DNA of 64,000 bases, from the NCBI GenBank assembly GCA_027625915.1, contig JANTQA010000029.1, positions 9,610,001 to 9,674,000 on the forward strand, read 5' to 3'. Source of the DNA: Anaeramoeba flamelloides. Its lineage: Eukaryota; Metamonada; Anaeramoebidae. The position numbers were made by a program, and so were the translations under genes. This document shows positions 34,322 to 45,709 of this stretch, piece after piece (the stretch's first letter is position 1; each line of letters starts with the position of its first letter). Below the pieces are notes generated by a model. That model saw nothing but the letters and a program-made list of their open reading frames with translations. It was not told the DNA's origin and made no database searches.

Positions 34322-37300
34322 ATGAATCGGAATCAAAAAAAAAGACAGTGTTATACAAAACAGCAAATTCTTGAACTGTTTTCACAAACAATACAAATAC
34401 CTTCAACTTTTAATCACGAAGAATCTTTAACAACAAAGTTTTCATTAATTCCAACTAATTTTTTGCCTAAAGGCAACAAGCTAACTAAAGCACAAGAGAT
34501 CAATTCAACATTTGCTTTAAGGTTTTCAAATTTAACTCAAAATAAGAAATCAATCAGAAAGAATAATAGTCGAAATTGGAGGGCATACAATTCACACAAC
34601 AACGAGAAAAAGAAACAGTACCCAACTCAAGATTTTGAAAAAAAGTATGAAAGTGTAATGAAAAAAACACTTGAATTAGAAAGGCGTTTAAATTCTTCTT
34701 CCAAAGAACGTAAATTTCCAAACCCAACACAAAACAAAAAAGAAAAAGAACAAATAAATCAAAAAGAACCAATAAATAAAAAAGAAAAAGAAACTCTGGT
34801 GGAGCGTGAATTAAAGGAACAAGACAAAAAGAACATTGGCAAAAGAGTTACCAAAAAAAAAGAAAAAGAAAATGAACAAGGAAAAAAAGAACAAGAAAAA
34901 CCAAAAACGGAAGAATGGTATTACATTGATGAATTAAAGAATAAAAAAGGGCCGTATTCAAGAAGACAAATGAGAAATTTTGTAAATAAAAAAATTGTTC
35001 TCAAAAAAACATTAATAAAAAGGAAATTGGATCTAACATTTGCCCCTTTAAATATTCTATTTCCAATAATTGCAGAATCATTTAAATATGAAACCAAATC
35101 ACAACAAATTGATTTCAAACCATTTCTTGAGAACGAAGAACAAAAAAAAAAGTTGGAAAAAAAATTAGAGGAAGAAATCAAAAAAAAAAAGCAATTAGAA
35201 AAAGAATTAAAAAAAAAAGAAAACGAAAAAAAAACCTTACAAAAAGTGTCTAAGAACGAAAAACAAAAGATTGTTCAAGAAAAACTGAAAGAAATCCAAA
35301 AACTAAAAAGGCAGATCCAATTACAAAAAAAAAAGACCGATGAGTCACACAAAATGCAAATGAAAAACATTTCAAAGGAAAATTTAAAATTGAAAAAACG
35401 GCTTGAAATGGAAGTAGAACAAAAGAAAAGAAAAGAAATTGAAATTGAAGAAGAAAAAAAGAAGTTACTTCAACAACAAGCAAATATCAAAAAACGAGAA
35501 CAAATGAGGTTAATTGAAATTGAGAATCAAAAACTCGAACAAGAGAGATTAAAAAAGAAATTACAAGAACAAGAAAGACTTGTCTTATTAAAAATTGAAG
35601 AAGAAAAAAAAAAATGGCAAAGAGAGCTAGAAGAACAACAAAAAATACAATCTTTAACAAAGACCTTTCAAAAAACCGAGAATAAGAAAGCAAAAAAAGA
35701 TAGGCAAGTTACACAATACAAGACCGATAACCATAGAGAAATTGAAATATCCAAATTATTTGAAAATGGAAACAAGAAAGATCCATTTCAAAGTAATTTA
35801 AAAGAAAATAATAATAAGACAATCACGAAAAATAAGAACAGGGATAAGAACAAGAACAAGAACAGAAATAAGAACAAAAACAAGAGTAATAACACAAACA
35901 ACAAGAACAATAACAACAAGAGCATCTATAAGAGTAATTTAAATAATAATATTAATAGTGATTTAAATAATTTCCAATCGAATTTTGATCAAAATTCAAT
36001 TTGGAAAAATGAAAAAAATGAAATAAAAGTAAATGAAAATAGATATTTACAAGGAACTGGAAAATCAATTAACAAAAACAATAATAGTGATGAAAGTGAA
36101 GAAAAATCTGATTCAAATGGTCTAGATAATTTTGATCAAGACAATAATGAAGATTATTTTGTTAACAAGTCTTTTTTTTCAGAAAGAAATCAGACCTCAC
36201 AAATAATTAATCAAAAAGATGATTATGAAGACAATTATTATTTGGATGAATATGATGAAATTGATGAAAGTTTAGAAATAGAGAAATATAAAGAAGAATT
36301 TTATAAAAGGGAAAAGGAAAAGAAAAAGGAAAAGAAAAAAAAGAAGGGGGAAACAGGTCAAAATAATGAAAAATTAAAAAATAAAAAGAAAAAAAGAAAT
36401 AATAAGCAAAAGCAGAAGAAAAAAGAAATTAATGAATGGGGCAAACAACATTCTTCTCAATCTTTTTTAAAAATATTACAGGAAGAAAAAGAAAAAGAAA
36501 AGAAAGAAAGTATAAAAAAAAAACAAAAAGAATTACAAGAAAAAAAGAACGAGTTGAAAAAAAAAAAAAAACCAAAAAAACATCCTTTATTTGAACAAAA
36601 AATTAAAACAAAAACCTTTTTAGACATCCAAAAAGAACAAGAATTGGAAGAAAAATCACAATTAAAAAACAAAAAAATCATTTTTGATGAAAGTAAAGAT
36701 GTTTTCTCCAACCCTTTTAAAAAAAAAAAGAAAAAAAAATTCCAAAAAAATAAAGATGAAAAAATTAATGAAAATAATTTAAAAAAAAATGAAATTGAAG
36801 ATTTTTTTTCAAACGAGAATAATGCTTTTAATGATTTTAAAGATCCTGATTTAGATTTCCAAAAAGAAAACAATATGTCATTACGTGAAATAAGACAAAA
36901 TCAAAAAAAAAAATCAAAAAATAACACAAAGCCATTTAATCATGAAATTTGGAATCAAAAAATTGATGATGAAGAACAAAATAATGATCAATATGGGAAT
37001 ATTAATAAAAATAATTATTCTGATGATGATTACGACTCCAGTACTGACGACGAAGATGGCAGCGGTGATAATGTTGCTGATGAAAGCAATGAGAATATTG
37101 ATAACGAAAACGGAGAAATAAAATCTTTATGGGATTATGATTTTGCTGATGAATCTACTTCCTCATTTACACCACAAAAAAAAACAAACACAAAAACTGA
37201 AAAAAAAAAAAAAATAAATCAAAAATTGCATAACAAAAATCAAAAAATAATGCAAAATAAAAATCAAAAAAAAATACAAACAAAACAAAATAAGGTAAAA

Positions 37301-38470
37301 ATGGAAAACAAAAAACCTCCAATAAAAAAGCAGAAAAATCAAAACCCAAGAAACAGAACAAGAAAAACTTTCAATAAACAAACAAAAAAAATAGATGAAG
37401 AAGAATATCCTTCATTAAGCCAAGCTTTTAGAAAGAAAAGACCACCAATACAGAAACAACAACAACAACAACAACAACAACCAAGCAAGAATAAGAATAG
37501 GAACAAGAACAAGAAGAAGAATAAAATTAATAATAGAAATAAGACAAACCCTAATTTTAAAAGCCAAATAAATGATATTGAGGAATTTCCAGCTTTAATT
37601 CCAAAAAAACAATCTTCAGAAAAGGTTAAAAACACAAGAAGAGGAAGGAGAAGGGGAAGAGAAAAGGCCAATGGGAAAGGGAAAGGAAGAGGAAGAGGAA
37701 GAGCACTGGATAGAAATAATAATCAAGGAAAAAACAATAACAATTTAAAAAATAGAAAGACAAATCCAAATATAAATATAAATAAAAATAAAAAAAAACA
37801 AAGACAAAAGATCATTAATAATGCTTTTGAAGAAGAAACTAATGATTGGAATTTTGATTTTGATAACGAAAATAAGGAAAAAATAATAGATGATCAAGAA
37901 AATGATAATACCAATTTTCTTGAAACTTTTGATATTGGCTCCATCAAAATATATGGGGAATTTAAAAGATGGTGTATTCAACAAATGAAAGAATTACAAG
38001 GAATAAATGATTTAACATTAATCGAATTATTACTACCCATAAAATTGGAAAAGGAGATCAAAAATTCTGTATTTGAATATTTTGGTGAAAATGAAAAAAC
38101 AATTAATTTCGTTAAAGAATTTTTAATTCGAAGAGAAAATTTCTTTTATGAATATCAAAACAAAGACAAACAAAATGATTATAATGATAATTATCATTAT
38201 AATTATAATAAAATTCAGAATCAGAAACAGAAGAAGAATAACAATAACAAGAAGCAGAATAATAATAATAATAATAAGAAGAAGAACAACAATAATAAAA
38301 ATAAAAATAAGAATCAGAATCATAAAAATAAGGATAATAATAATAATAACAAAAATAAAAATAAGAAGAATTTAAATAATAATAATCAAAATAATAAAAA
38401 AAATCAAATAAAAAAAGAGGAAAAAGAATCGTTTTTTAATAAATATTTTTTTTTTCTCAGAAAAAAATAA
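34322..38470 (+). CDS. GIGYF: GIGYF-family GYF domain protein (translational repressor)
   Basis: A 1382-residue frame with three family marks in the expected order. Residues 11-20 (YTKQQILELF) match the eIF4E/4EHP-binding motif of animal GIGYF proteins (YGREEMLALF), followed by an ALRFSNL segment like their AVLRL. Residues about 197-255 form a GYF domain (EEWYYIDELKNKKGPYSRRQ) with the W, Y, D and GP positions kept. Residues about 1212-1280 (EFKRWCIQQMKEL to FVKEFLIRRENFF) match the GIGYF C-terminal domain. Between them lie a Lys/Glu coiled coil (about 260-445), acidic SLWDYDFADES, poly-Gln near 1048, and two similar motifs, EEYPSLSQAF (about 1027) and EEFPALIP (about 1088). The tail is Asn/Lys repeat. 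By family knowledge it would recruit a cap-binding repressor to mRNAs through proline-rich partners. Very basic overall. Confidence 0.88.
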   Translation: MNRNQKKRQCYTKQQILELFSQTIQIPSTFNHEESLTTKFSLIPTNFLPKGNKLTKAQEINSTFALRFSNLTQNKKSIRKNNSRNWRAYNSHNNEKKKQYPTQDFEKKYESVMKKTLELERRLNSSSKERKFPNPTQNKKEKEQINQKEPINKKEKETLVERELKEQDKKNIGKRVTKKKEKENEQGKKEQEKPKTEEWYYIDELKNKKGPYSRRQMRNFVNKKIVLKKTLIKRKLDLTFAPLNILFPIIAESFKYETKSQQIDFKPFLENEEQKKKLEKKLEEEIKKKKQLEKELKKKENEKKTLQKVSKNEKQKIVQEKLKEIQKLKRQIQLQKKKTDESHKMQMKNISKENLKLKKRLEMEVEQKKRKEIEIEEEKKKLLQQQANIKKREQMRLIEIENQKLEQERLKKKLQEQERLVLLKIEEEKKKWQRELEEQQKIQSLTKTFQKTENKKAKKDRQVTQYKTDNHREIEISKLFENGNKKDPFQSNLKENNNKTITKNKNRDKNKNKNRNKNKNKSNNTNNKNNNNKSIYKSNLNNNINSDLNNFQSNFDQNSIWKNEKNEIKVNENRYLQGTGKSINKNNNSDESEEKSDSNGLDNFDQDNNEDYFVNKSFFSERNQTSQIINQKDDYEDNYYLDEYDEIDESLEIEKYKEEFYKREKEKKKEKKKKKGETGQNNEKLKNKKKKRNNKQKQKKKEINEWGKQHSSQSFLKILQEEKEKEKKESIKKKQKELQEKKNELKKKKKPKKHPLFEQKIKTKTFLDIQKEQELEEKSQLKNKKIIFDESKDVFSNPFKKKKKKKFQKNKDEKINENNLKKNEIEDFFSNENNAFNDFKDPDLDFQKENNMSLREIRQNQKKKSKNNTKPFNHEIWNQKIDDEEQNNDQYGNINKNNYSDDDYDSSTDDEDGSGDNVADESNENIDNENGEIKSLWDYDFADESTSSFTPQKKTNTKTEKKKKINQKLHNKNQKIMQNKNQKKIQTKQNKVKMENKKPPIKKQKNQNPRNRTRKTFNKQTKKIDEEEYPSLSQAFRKKRPPIQKQQQQQQQQPSKNKNRNKNKKKNKINNRNKTNPNFKSQINDIEEFPALIPKKQSSEKVKNTRRGRRRGREKANGKGKGRGRGRALDRNNNQGKNNNNLKNRKTNPNININKNKKKQRQKIINNAFEEETNDWNFDFDNENKEKIIDDQENDNTNFLETFDIGSIKIYGEFKRWCIQQMKELQGINDLTLIELLLPIKLEKEIKNSVFEYFGENEKTINFVKEFLIRRENFFYEYQNKDKQNDYNDNYHYNYNKIQNQKQKKNNNNKKQNNNNNNKKKNNNNKNKNKNQNHKNKDNNNNNKNKNKKNLNNNNQNNKKNQIKKEEKESFFNKYFFFLRKK

Positions 38471-38822
38471 AAGAATATTTTTTCTTCATTTTATTAATAC
38501 AAAAAAGCTATTATTATTATTATTATCATCATACAAGAATAATCATTTAAAATGAATCATTATTTTAATACAAATATAATAACTTTTTTGGATTTTTAAT
38601 AATTTTTATTAAAAAAGGAAAAATAAAATTTAGAATAATTTATTTCAAAAAACAAAACAAATTTAATATATTTTCATTTTTTTTTACTTGATTTATTTAT
38701 TATTGTAAGTAAACCGATTATAAACAGACTAATTTTTGTTTATTATTTTTTTTTCAAATCAAAATTTTTTTCTGTCAAAAAAAAATTGAAAACCAAAAAT
38801 AATTTTTTAGAACACAAGTATT

Positions 38823-39371
38823 TTCGGGTATATTATTAAATTTCAAAATTGGTCAAATTGAATTTTTTCATATTTTTGAAGAGTTTCTTGATTACTCTTT
38901 TTGGTATGATTGTTTTTAATGGTTTTTTAGAATTTGTTGGTGGAAAAATCTAAAAGATTATTTTGTGATTGGTAGTGTTTTATAACTTAAATTGTAGAAT
39001 ATCCAAAATCTCGAAATCATAAATACTAAATATTTTCATAAATTTGTTCAAAACACAATTTTTACAAAAAAGTCAAGTGGAAAATTTTTGATGATTAATA
39101 CAAGTTGTAAATATAATTTGTTTCTTGAAATTTTTTTTTTCAAAATCCTTGCCAAAATTTTCGAGTATACATCTAAACCACCCAAACTTGCTCTAACATA
39201 CCCAAAATTTTCTAGCATAACTTTAGAATACCTTAACCTACCCGAAAGTGGTGTTTTAACCTACGAGTAAAGGATGTTTTAAATGCCTACAGTTTTATAT
39301 ATTTCAATTGTATTGATTATTTTGAAAAAAATAAGAATTGGACCAAATTTGAAATTTAATAATTTTATGTA
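38823..39371 (-). repeat. Family C element with inverted ends, copy 2
   Basis: About 549 bases. Left end GGGTATATTATTAAATTTCA followed by AAATTGGTCAAATT; right end in reverse complement AAATTATTAAATTTCAAATT then TGGTCCAATTC. In reverse complement the body follows copy 1 at 21061-21568. Copy 2 keeps a longer middle (GTTAGAGCAAGTTTGGGTGG). A 60-codon frame inside it is incidental. Confidence 0.85.
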
Positions 39372-40154
39372 TTTTCTTTTTGATTATTTCCACAAAAAAT
39401 ATTTATCACAAAAAAATTCACAGAAATAAAAAAAAAATAAAAATTGTTTTGTTTAAACAATGATAACCAGATTCAAAACCCTTTTTTACAAATTTGTATT
39501 CAAAATTCTTTTTCAAATATTTTTATCATACAATACCAAAATAAATACTATTACTTCAAAAATTTAAATAAAGGGACTGAATTGCGGAAATCAAAATACA
39601 GTTACAAAAGATTCAACTCAAAGAAAAAGAAAAATTTGGAAAAAATTTCAATCAAAATTCCAAATTATTTTTAGTTTTAATCAATTCAATGGAAAATAAA
39701 TAATTTTAATTTCAAACAAAGTCATACAATAAATCTAGATTTCTGAAGAGGTATTTAAAAAATATCATATTTTCTATTTCAAAATCTAGAATTAGATGAA
39801 TTTTATCAAAATTAGGATTCTAAAATTATTTTGGAAATTCTTTAGAAATAGAAATTATTTTATTAATCAAAAATTTTCCAAACAATAGTTGATCAATTTA
39901 GAATTAAAAATAAAACCAAGAAATGAAAGACTAATTGTATCAAAATGGATATGATAAGATTGAAATATAAATGATTTTTTTATAATGTTTTCTTGATAAA
40001 TTTTTTAATTTACTTTTTAATTTTTTAGTTGGTATGAAAATATATTATACTAGGAAATATTCCACTCTCCTATTGATTAAAACATCAATGTATTTGGCTG
40101 AAGAAATGATTTTGAAAAATTCATTTTCGTCTATGATGGCATCAAAAATTTGAA

Positions 40155-40262
40155 AAATGTAGTGACCCCCTTAAGGTTCTAGCCATTTAGGGGAATTTTC
40201 TCCATACTCAAGGGGTGACCTGAGAACAAAAAGGGTATTGTGAAATAGCCCTTCTTTTGGTT
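40155..40262 (+). other. GC-richer, hairpin-prone island
   Basis: TGACCCCCTTAAGGTTC, TTTAGGGGAA, AAGGGGTGACCTGAG and GGGTATTGTGAAATAGCCC stand out from AT-rich flanks. CCCCCTTA can pair with TTTAGGGG, and GGGTATT with AATAGCCC. It has no coding frame. A small structured RNA is possible, but no known family fits by eye. Confidence 0.3.
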
Positions 40263-41253
40263 GACACAATTCAAATAACAAAAAAAATTTCATTGGATCT
40301 CTTTGTCAAAAAATGAAACGATGAAAAATAAGTTTTAAAGAGTTCTCAATTTCAAAAAATCAAAATTTAAAAAAAAAAATTCATCTTTTCTCATTTTCTA
40401 TTTCCAAATGGTTAAAATTTCTTTAATTTAAAATAAATTGCTTTCTTGAAGTTTGCAATCAATTTAATTTGATTTAATCTGATTTTTAATTATTGTTTAA
40501 CCCTCTAAATTTGACCAAGTAAGGATTATGTAATATTCTAGTGATAAAAATAACTCATTTGAAAAAATGAAAAAAAAGAAAAAAAAAATTACCGAGATCT
40601 TAAAAAGTGCCAAAGAGATACATTTCAAAACTGACAGAGTTGTTTTTGAAATTGTATTTCACAACCATTCTAATTGGAAATTGAGTATCACTTATTGTCG
40701 CTTTTTTCTAAAAATGTACTCCTCTTTGGTTGTTGATTTTTGGAGATCGATCATACATCATAGATTGATAAGTTTTTAATTGGTGTTAGTTCTGATAAAA
40801 ATTACTAAAAATTTTTTTCACATTCAGAAAAAAAAATTTCACAGTAGGGACTCTACCCTTAAAATACAATTTTAAAATAAACTCAAAATATTACAATTTG
40901 TTAAAATTTTACTTTTGCCTTCAAAAATTCAACAATCTTGTGTTATCATATTAAAAAAATAATCAGGTAATGTTAAAATACTCTTTTTTTTATTACACCA
41001 AAGAAGCAAATTCCAAAACAAACCAATAAAAACAAAACCCAAAAAGAGATAATTATTATTTGAAACACAACTGATTTATATCATTTTTTTCAAAATATTT
41101 CCTTCCTTTTTCTAAAAAACTCAAAAAAAAAGAAAAAAAATTAACAATTTTTTTGTTCAATACACACTTTTTTGAATCTAACCAAACAAAAACAAGAAAA
41201 AAGGCTTTAAAAAAGACACACACAAAAAAAACACCAAATCAAAAACTAACAAA

Positions 41254-43822
41254 ATGTCTATTTCATATCAATCTTATCGGGGAAACAACGAAAGGAAGGG
41301 TGTAGATCTGGGGAAATACATTCAAGAAAAAAAATCGTGGGAGAACTTGCCAAAGCAAGTCAAAAAAAAGCTAGGCTCTGCGGAGCAATACAAACAGAAG
41401 GTCCAACAATTTGCGTTTAAGCACCAACTAAGATCTGAGGGTTTGGTGTCGATGCTGTTCCCAAAGAAGAAGCAATATTACCAAATGGTGTTAGATTATT
41501 CCATTGCAAGAAGGAAACTGTTTCCTTACCATTTGTCTGATGTGGTAAAGGCGTTGGACATTACACCGTTTAAATTTTACATCGAAACATTGGTTCAAGT
41601 GATGCTGGACAGCTCTTCGTATGACTCGATACCCAACTTCCCCGCGAATGACATCGTGAGGCTGTTGGGCATTGGAAGGAACCAATATATTGATATGATG
41701 AACAAAATCAAACGAAAAAGCTTTTCATTTTTTTGGAAAGAAGAAAGACAAACAAATCAGGGAGTTGTTGCCCAAAAAGCCGATCAGACCATCGTCTGAC
41801 ATGCAGGCATGGTTTGAAGTCATTCATTACCCGTTAAACGAAAACGAATACAACATCGAATTAAACAATAAAGAGAAATTAGTCTATGATCACTTGGTCA
41901 AAAACGGGCCAACTTTTGCTTATACCTTGGATTACGAAACCATTCATCAGCTATATGGCAGGGGGCACATTTATGTCAAAGTGAGCATCTCTGCACAGGA
42001 CTATATAAAGTTCCCGCCTTTGGAAAAATTTGTGATGAATAAGGATGCAACAGACCATTTTGATAAATTTTTATACAAGCTATTTGTCACTCACAACGAA
42101 AGAATGACTGTCGAAGAAACAGCTGAAATTTTAAACGAAGGCTTAGAAAACGTTATCCAAGGCTTTTCTTTGTTTTGCAGATTAGGAATTGGAAAGCAAA
42201 TCAACTTTACCTTTCTTGAACCAATACACACCTCTTGGGATCAAAAAATTGAACACACAAACACAAAGAATTCCAAAACAAAGAAAAAAATTCCATTTCA
42301 AAAAAATTCAATTAAAAATGAATTTGATTTGTTAATCGACAATTCTGACCAAAAAAATCAAAACAGCAATAATCTTATTGAAAATGAAAAAAATGAAAAT
42401 GAAATCATCGATCCTAATTCAAATTTATTATTACACAACGAAAAAATGAAAATAAAAAATGAACAACAAACAAATAATAATAAAAACGATAATAAAATAT
42501 TTCTTAAAAATGAAATAAACACAAACAAAAATAACAACCAAAACAAAAGAGGAAAGCGTATTGGGTTTATCTTTGAAGATTCTTTGACTGCATTTTTAAT
42601 GATGGGTAATTGGGGAGAAACGTTAAAGCAACTGACTGTAACATTGTTTGAAATAGGGAAAATGAATGACGAAAAAATTTTGGAATATTTGAAAGAACTC
42701 GACAAAGTGAAAACAGAAATGGAAGGAGATGCATTGCGGAATATCGAACATGTAATTTCACTTCGTCAAACGTTACATTTTTTAAAAACTTTACAATTAA
42801 TCTCACAGAATGATGAAACTATCAGTGGGGTTGACATGCTTAAAGAAAGAGGACTATTTTCTTTAGATTGCGAGACAAGGTCCAAAATGTTGGAAATGAA
42901 TTATGGTGTTTTAATTTCGACAATTCCCTATGAACGAGAACCCAGAGATACCATATCCTTCTCATCACCAACCCACTTTGGAAATCCCATACCAGAATGC
43001 CTAAGTCCCTGGTGGAGACTGTTTGTTAGCTACAGTTTGGGCATTGGGCTACCTTCAGTATTTTTAAAAAAGGGCGTGAGGTTAAAACGATTGCCACAAT
43101 TTTTAGAAAGCTTTCAAAAAGTTGAAATAATGTCAACAGAACGCAGCATCTATTGTTCAGCTGGAACCCTGTTATTCCAATTAAATGAAATTTTGTTAAA
43201 TAACCCTGTGCTATTAATTGGAATCGAAAGAAAGGCAAATACATCCAAACAATTGTTTGTAACGTTCCCATTAGAATTCCAATCAAAAGAAGAACAAATA
43301 ATTGATGAAAATTTGGAAAAAGAAAATGAGATGGACGAAAGTAAATACAATTCTTCAAATATTCACACACACCCTCTTGTTAAAAAAACCATTTTAAATT
43401 TAAATCTCCAAAACAGTGTTGGCTTTATCAAATTAATTTATGTCGAATTAAACCCAAAGGAATTTAGATGGGTGCCCTATGATATACAACTCGGAATACC
43501 ACTTTTTGACAGCAAAGAAAATGAAAAATCCTTGAATGCCATTCAGAAATTTAATATCTTTGAAAAAGAAAATTTAGATAACCATACCCAAAACATGAGA
43601 AACGTTTCTTTAAAGTTTATGAATTTTATTTCCAAATATTGCAAAAAAGAATCACCTTTTATTTTTGGCAAAAGAAAAATCAACACAGAGCAATTCGATA
43701 TATCATCGGAAGGACTGTTTAAAAATAAAACGCCTTCCCACCATCTAAATGTTTCTTTTGTAAACGGTAAAATTTCTTCCTTTAAAGAACTTGATTTTTT
43801 ATTTGATAAAAAGAATTTTTAA
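41254..43822 (+). CDS. FAM91A: FAM91 family protein (one-base phase break in a T run)
   Basis: In animals FAM91A1 works at the trans-Golgi with TBC1D23 and the WDR11 complex to capture endosome-derived vesicles. Here the N-terminal part (41254 to about 41730) matches closely: ENLPKQVKKKLGS, FPYHLSDVVKALDITPFKFY, SYDSIPNFPANDIVRLLGIG and RNQYIDMMNKI. The rest (to 43822) continues with REL-LPKKP, KNGPTFAYTLDYETIHQLYG, PPLEKFVMN, LYKLFV and FSLFCRLGIGKQ. Then comes an Asn/Lys-rich insert (about 340-430) and the C-terminal domain (LSPWWRLFVSYSLGIGLPSV). The two parts are one base out of phase at a run of seven T (41728-41734). With six T the frame is whole at 855 residues, near the 838 of the human protein. 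No GT exists nearby in the conserved join, so an intron cannot explain it. A sequencing length error or +1 frameshifting remain. Confidence 0.93.
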
Positions 43823-45351
43823 AATTTATTATTTTATTTGATTTACTCATTTATTCTTTTATTCATTTATTTTTCTAAAATTATTTTTTTTTTCAAGTTA
43901 TTAAAAATATTAAAATTTCAATTTTTTTGACAAAATTGTGTTTTTTTTTTCTTTTTTGTTCTTTTAAATCAGAAATGATATAAAGAATAGTAAAACTTTC
44001 ATTAATTTATTCAAGTGATAATTATGTGATATTTTCAAAAAATTATATTTAATTCATAATAAAAATATTTCTTTTAACAATTTTTATTGGAATTATTCCT
44101 TAAGCAGAGACTTGCTCTTATTTTTTTTTATTTTTTTCCCAAAGATAAATAGAGCACTTATTTTTATAAATGTTCAATTAAACTTGTTAAACAAATTACT
44201 AGATCAACTTTAAGAAAATGAATTCTCCTTTTTTAAAGATTTCATTTTTTCGAATTACAGTGGTTAAAATTACTTTTGTCTTGAGCATAATATCCATATT
44301 GCATCCAAAACCTATACTTTTATTTTTTACTATTTCCAATACAACATCTGGTTAAGTATTAAATATTTTACCTAACGAAAAATCAATTTTGAAGGTAAAC
44401 TCCTTGATTTTTTTGGTAAAATTTTTAAATTATGAATGAAAAATGTTGATAATTTTTTAGTAACTTTTAACATTTTTTTTGAAATTTTTGTATGGTTTTT
44501 AGTCAAATTTGAAGGTTAACTTATTGATTTTTTTAAAAAATTTTAAATTTGATCTTTTTATTTCATAGAATTTCTTTTTTTATCAACGAAATTTAAGAAA
44601 CCACTAATAGATTTTACTTATTGATTTTTGTTCCTTTCTTTAACCATTTACGGTATAAACTTTCTGAAAAAATTAACAAAGTCTTTAATTTGAAACATGG
44701 ATTTACCAAGTCTATGTAGATTATTTAAATGTGAATAATTTTCATAAACATCAGTTAACTTTTTCATTTTAGATTTTATATTATTTTGAAAAACAAAAAT
44801 AAAAAAAAATTATTAAAACAATTTATTTTTATGAAATTTCATTTTAATATATAAAATTCGAGTTTTTCAGGAATAAGTAACTGAGGCAAAGTTTATTATT
44901 ATTATTGTTTTTTTTATAAATATTAATACAAAGAAACAAAGAATTTTGTGATTGGAAATTAGAAAAAAAACGAATTATTCTATTATTTTCAATAATTTAT
45001 TAAATTTCTTGAAATTTAAAAGATTAGTTAATAAATTAAATTTCAAAATTTTCAACATACCTTAAACCTTTGGAAAAAATAATATAATTCAATTTCATTC
45101 CAATTGGAAATAAATTTGATTTTTGTAAAATATGAAAATCATTTTTTAATCTTTTAGTTTTTTGTTTTCATAATATTTTTTGAATTACATAACTTGTTTC
45201 GTTTGTTTCAATTTTTTTTTCAACAATTAATATTATGTTAAAGTTGTATTGTTCCAAATAGAAGAACTTTTGTAAAATTAGTTGAAAAATATCTAACCTT
45301 TTGAGTAATCAATATTATTAATAGTATTTAAACAAATTTACCAATTTTTTT

Positions 45352-45575
45352 TTTTTTTTGTTTTGCCAAAATTTTAACACATCCTTGATTTATTTAAATT
45401 GATATTTATTTATTTTTTATTTTGCGAGTATTGTAATTTTAGAAACAAGTCTTAACAAATCAATTAGTGAATGATTCTAATCTGGTATTTCTATGATAAT
45501 TGATTAAATAAGTTTTTTTTTTCAAAGATTGAAAATTTTTTTGTTAAAAATTTTGAATTGGGGCTTAGATTATTA
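45352..45575 (+). repeat. Family H element, copy 1
   Basis: Inverted ends CCAAAATTTTAACACATCC (left) and, in reverse complement, CCAATTCAAAATTTTTAACA (right). The body (GATTTATTT, GAGTATTGTAATTT, CAATTAGTGAATG, TTCTAAT(C/T)TGGTATTTCT, TTGATTAAATAAGTTTTTTT) matches 59975-60200 in reverse complement. Non-coding. Confidence 0.8.
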
Positions 45576-45709
45576 TTATTGATTAAGAATATAGATAATG
45601 AAATATTTTTATTTCAATACTTTTTTTGAGATTATTTTTGATTTCTTTATTATTATATTATTAATTTGAAATGATTTTATTTATTTGAAAATATTTGGGA
45701 AAACACTAA

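Larger units (their letters stand above)
38471..41253. other. Intergenic stretch with one repeat and an odd island
   Basis: It begins with the 3' flank of the GIGYF gene, including a (TTA)n patch near 38510-38525. A family C element fills 38823-39371. A GC-richer, hairpin-prone island lies at 40155-40262. A 70-codon plus-strand frame at 40567-40779 has no recognisable domain and I do not call it. The right end is the FAM91 leader (ACACAAAAAAAACACC... AACAAAATG). Confidence 0.5.

Noticed and set aside
39088-39270. A 60-codon plus-strand frame
   Set aside because: It lies wholly inside a family C repeat; the other copy does not keep it.
40567-40779. A 70-codon plus-strand frame with a lysine-rich start
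   Set aside because: No domain, no splice or leader signal, and length is within chance for this DNA.
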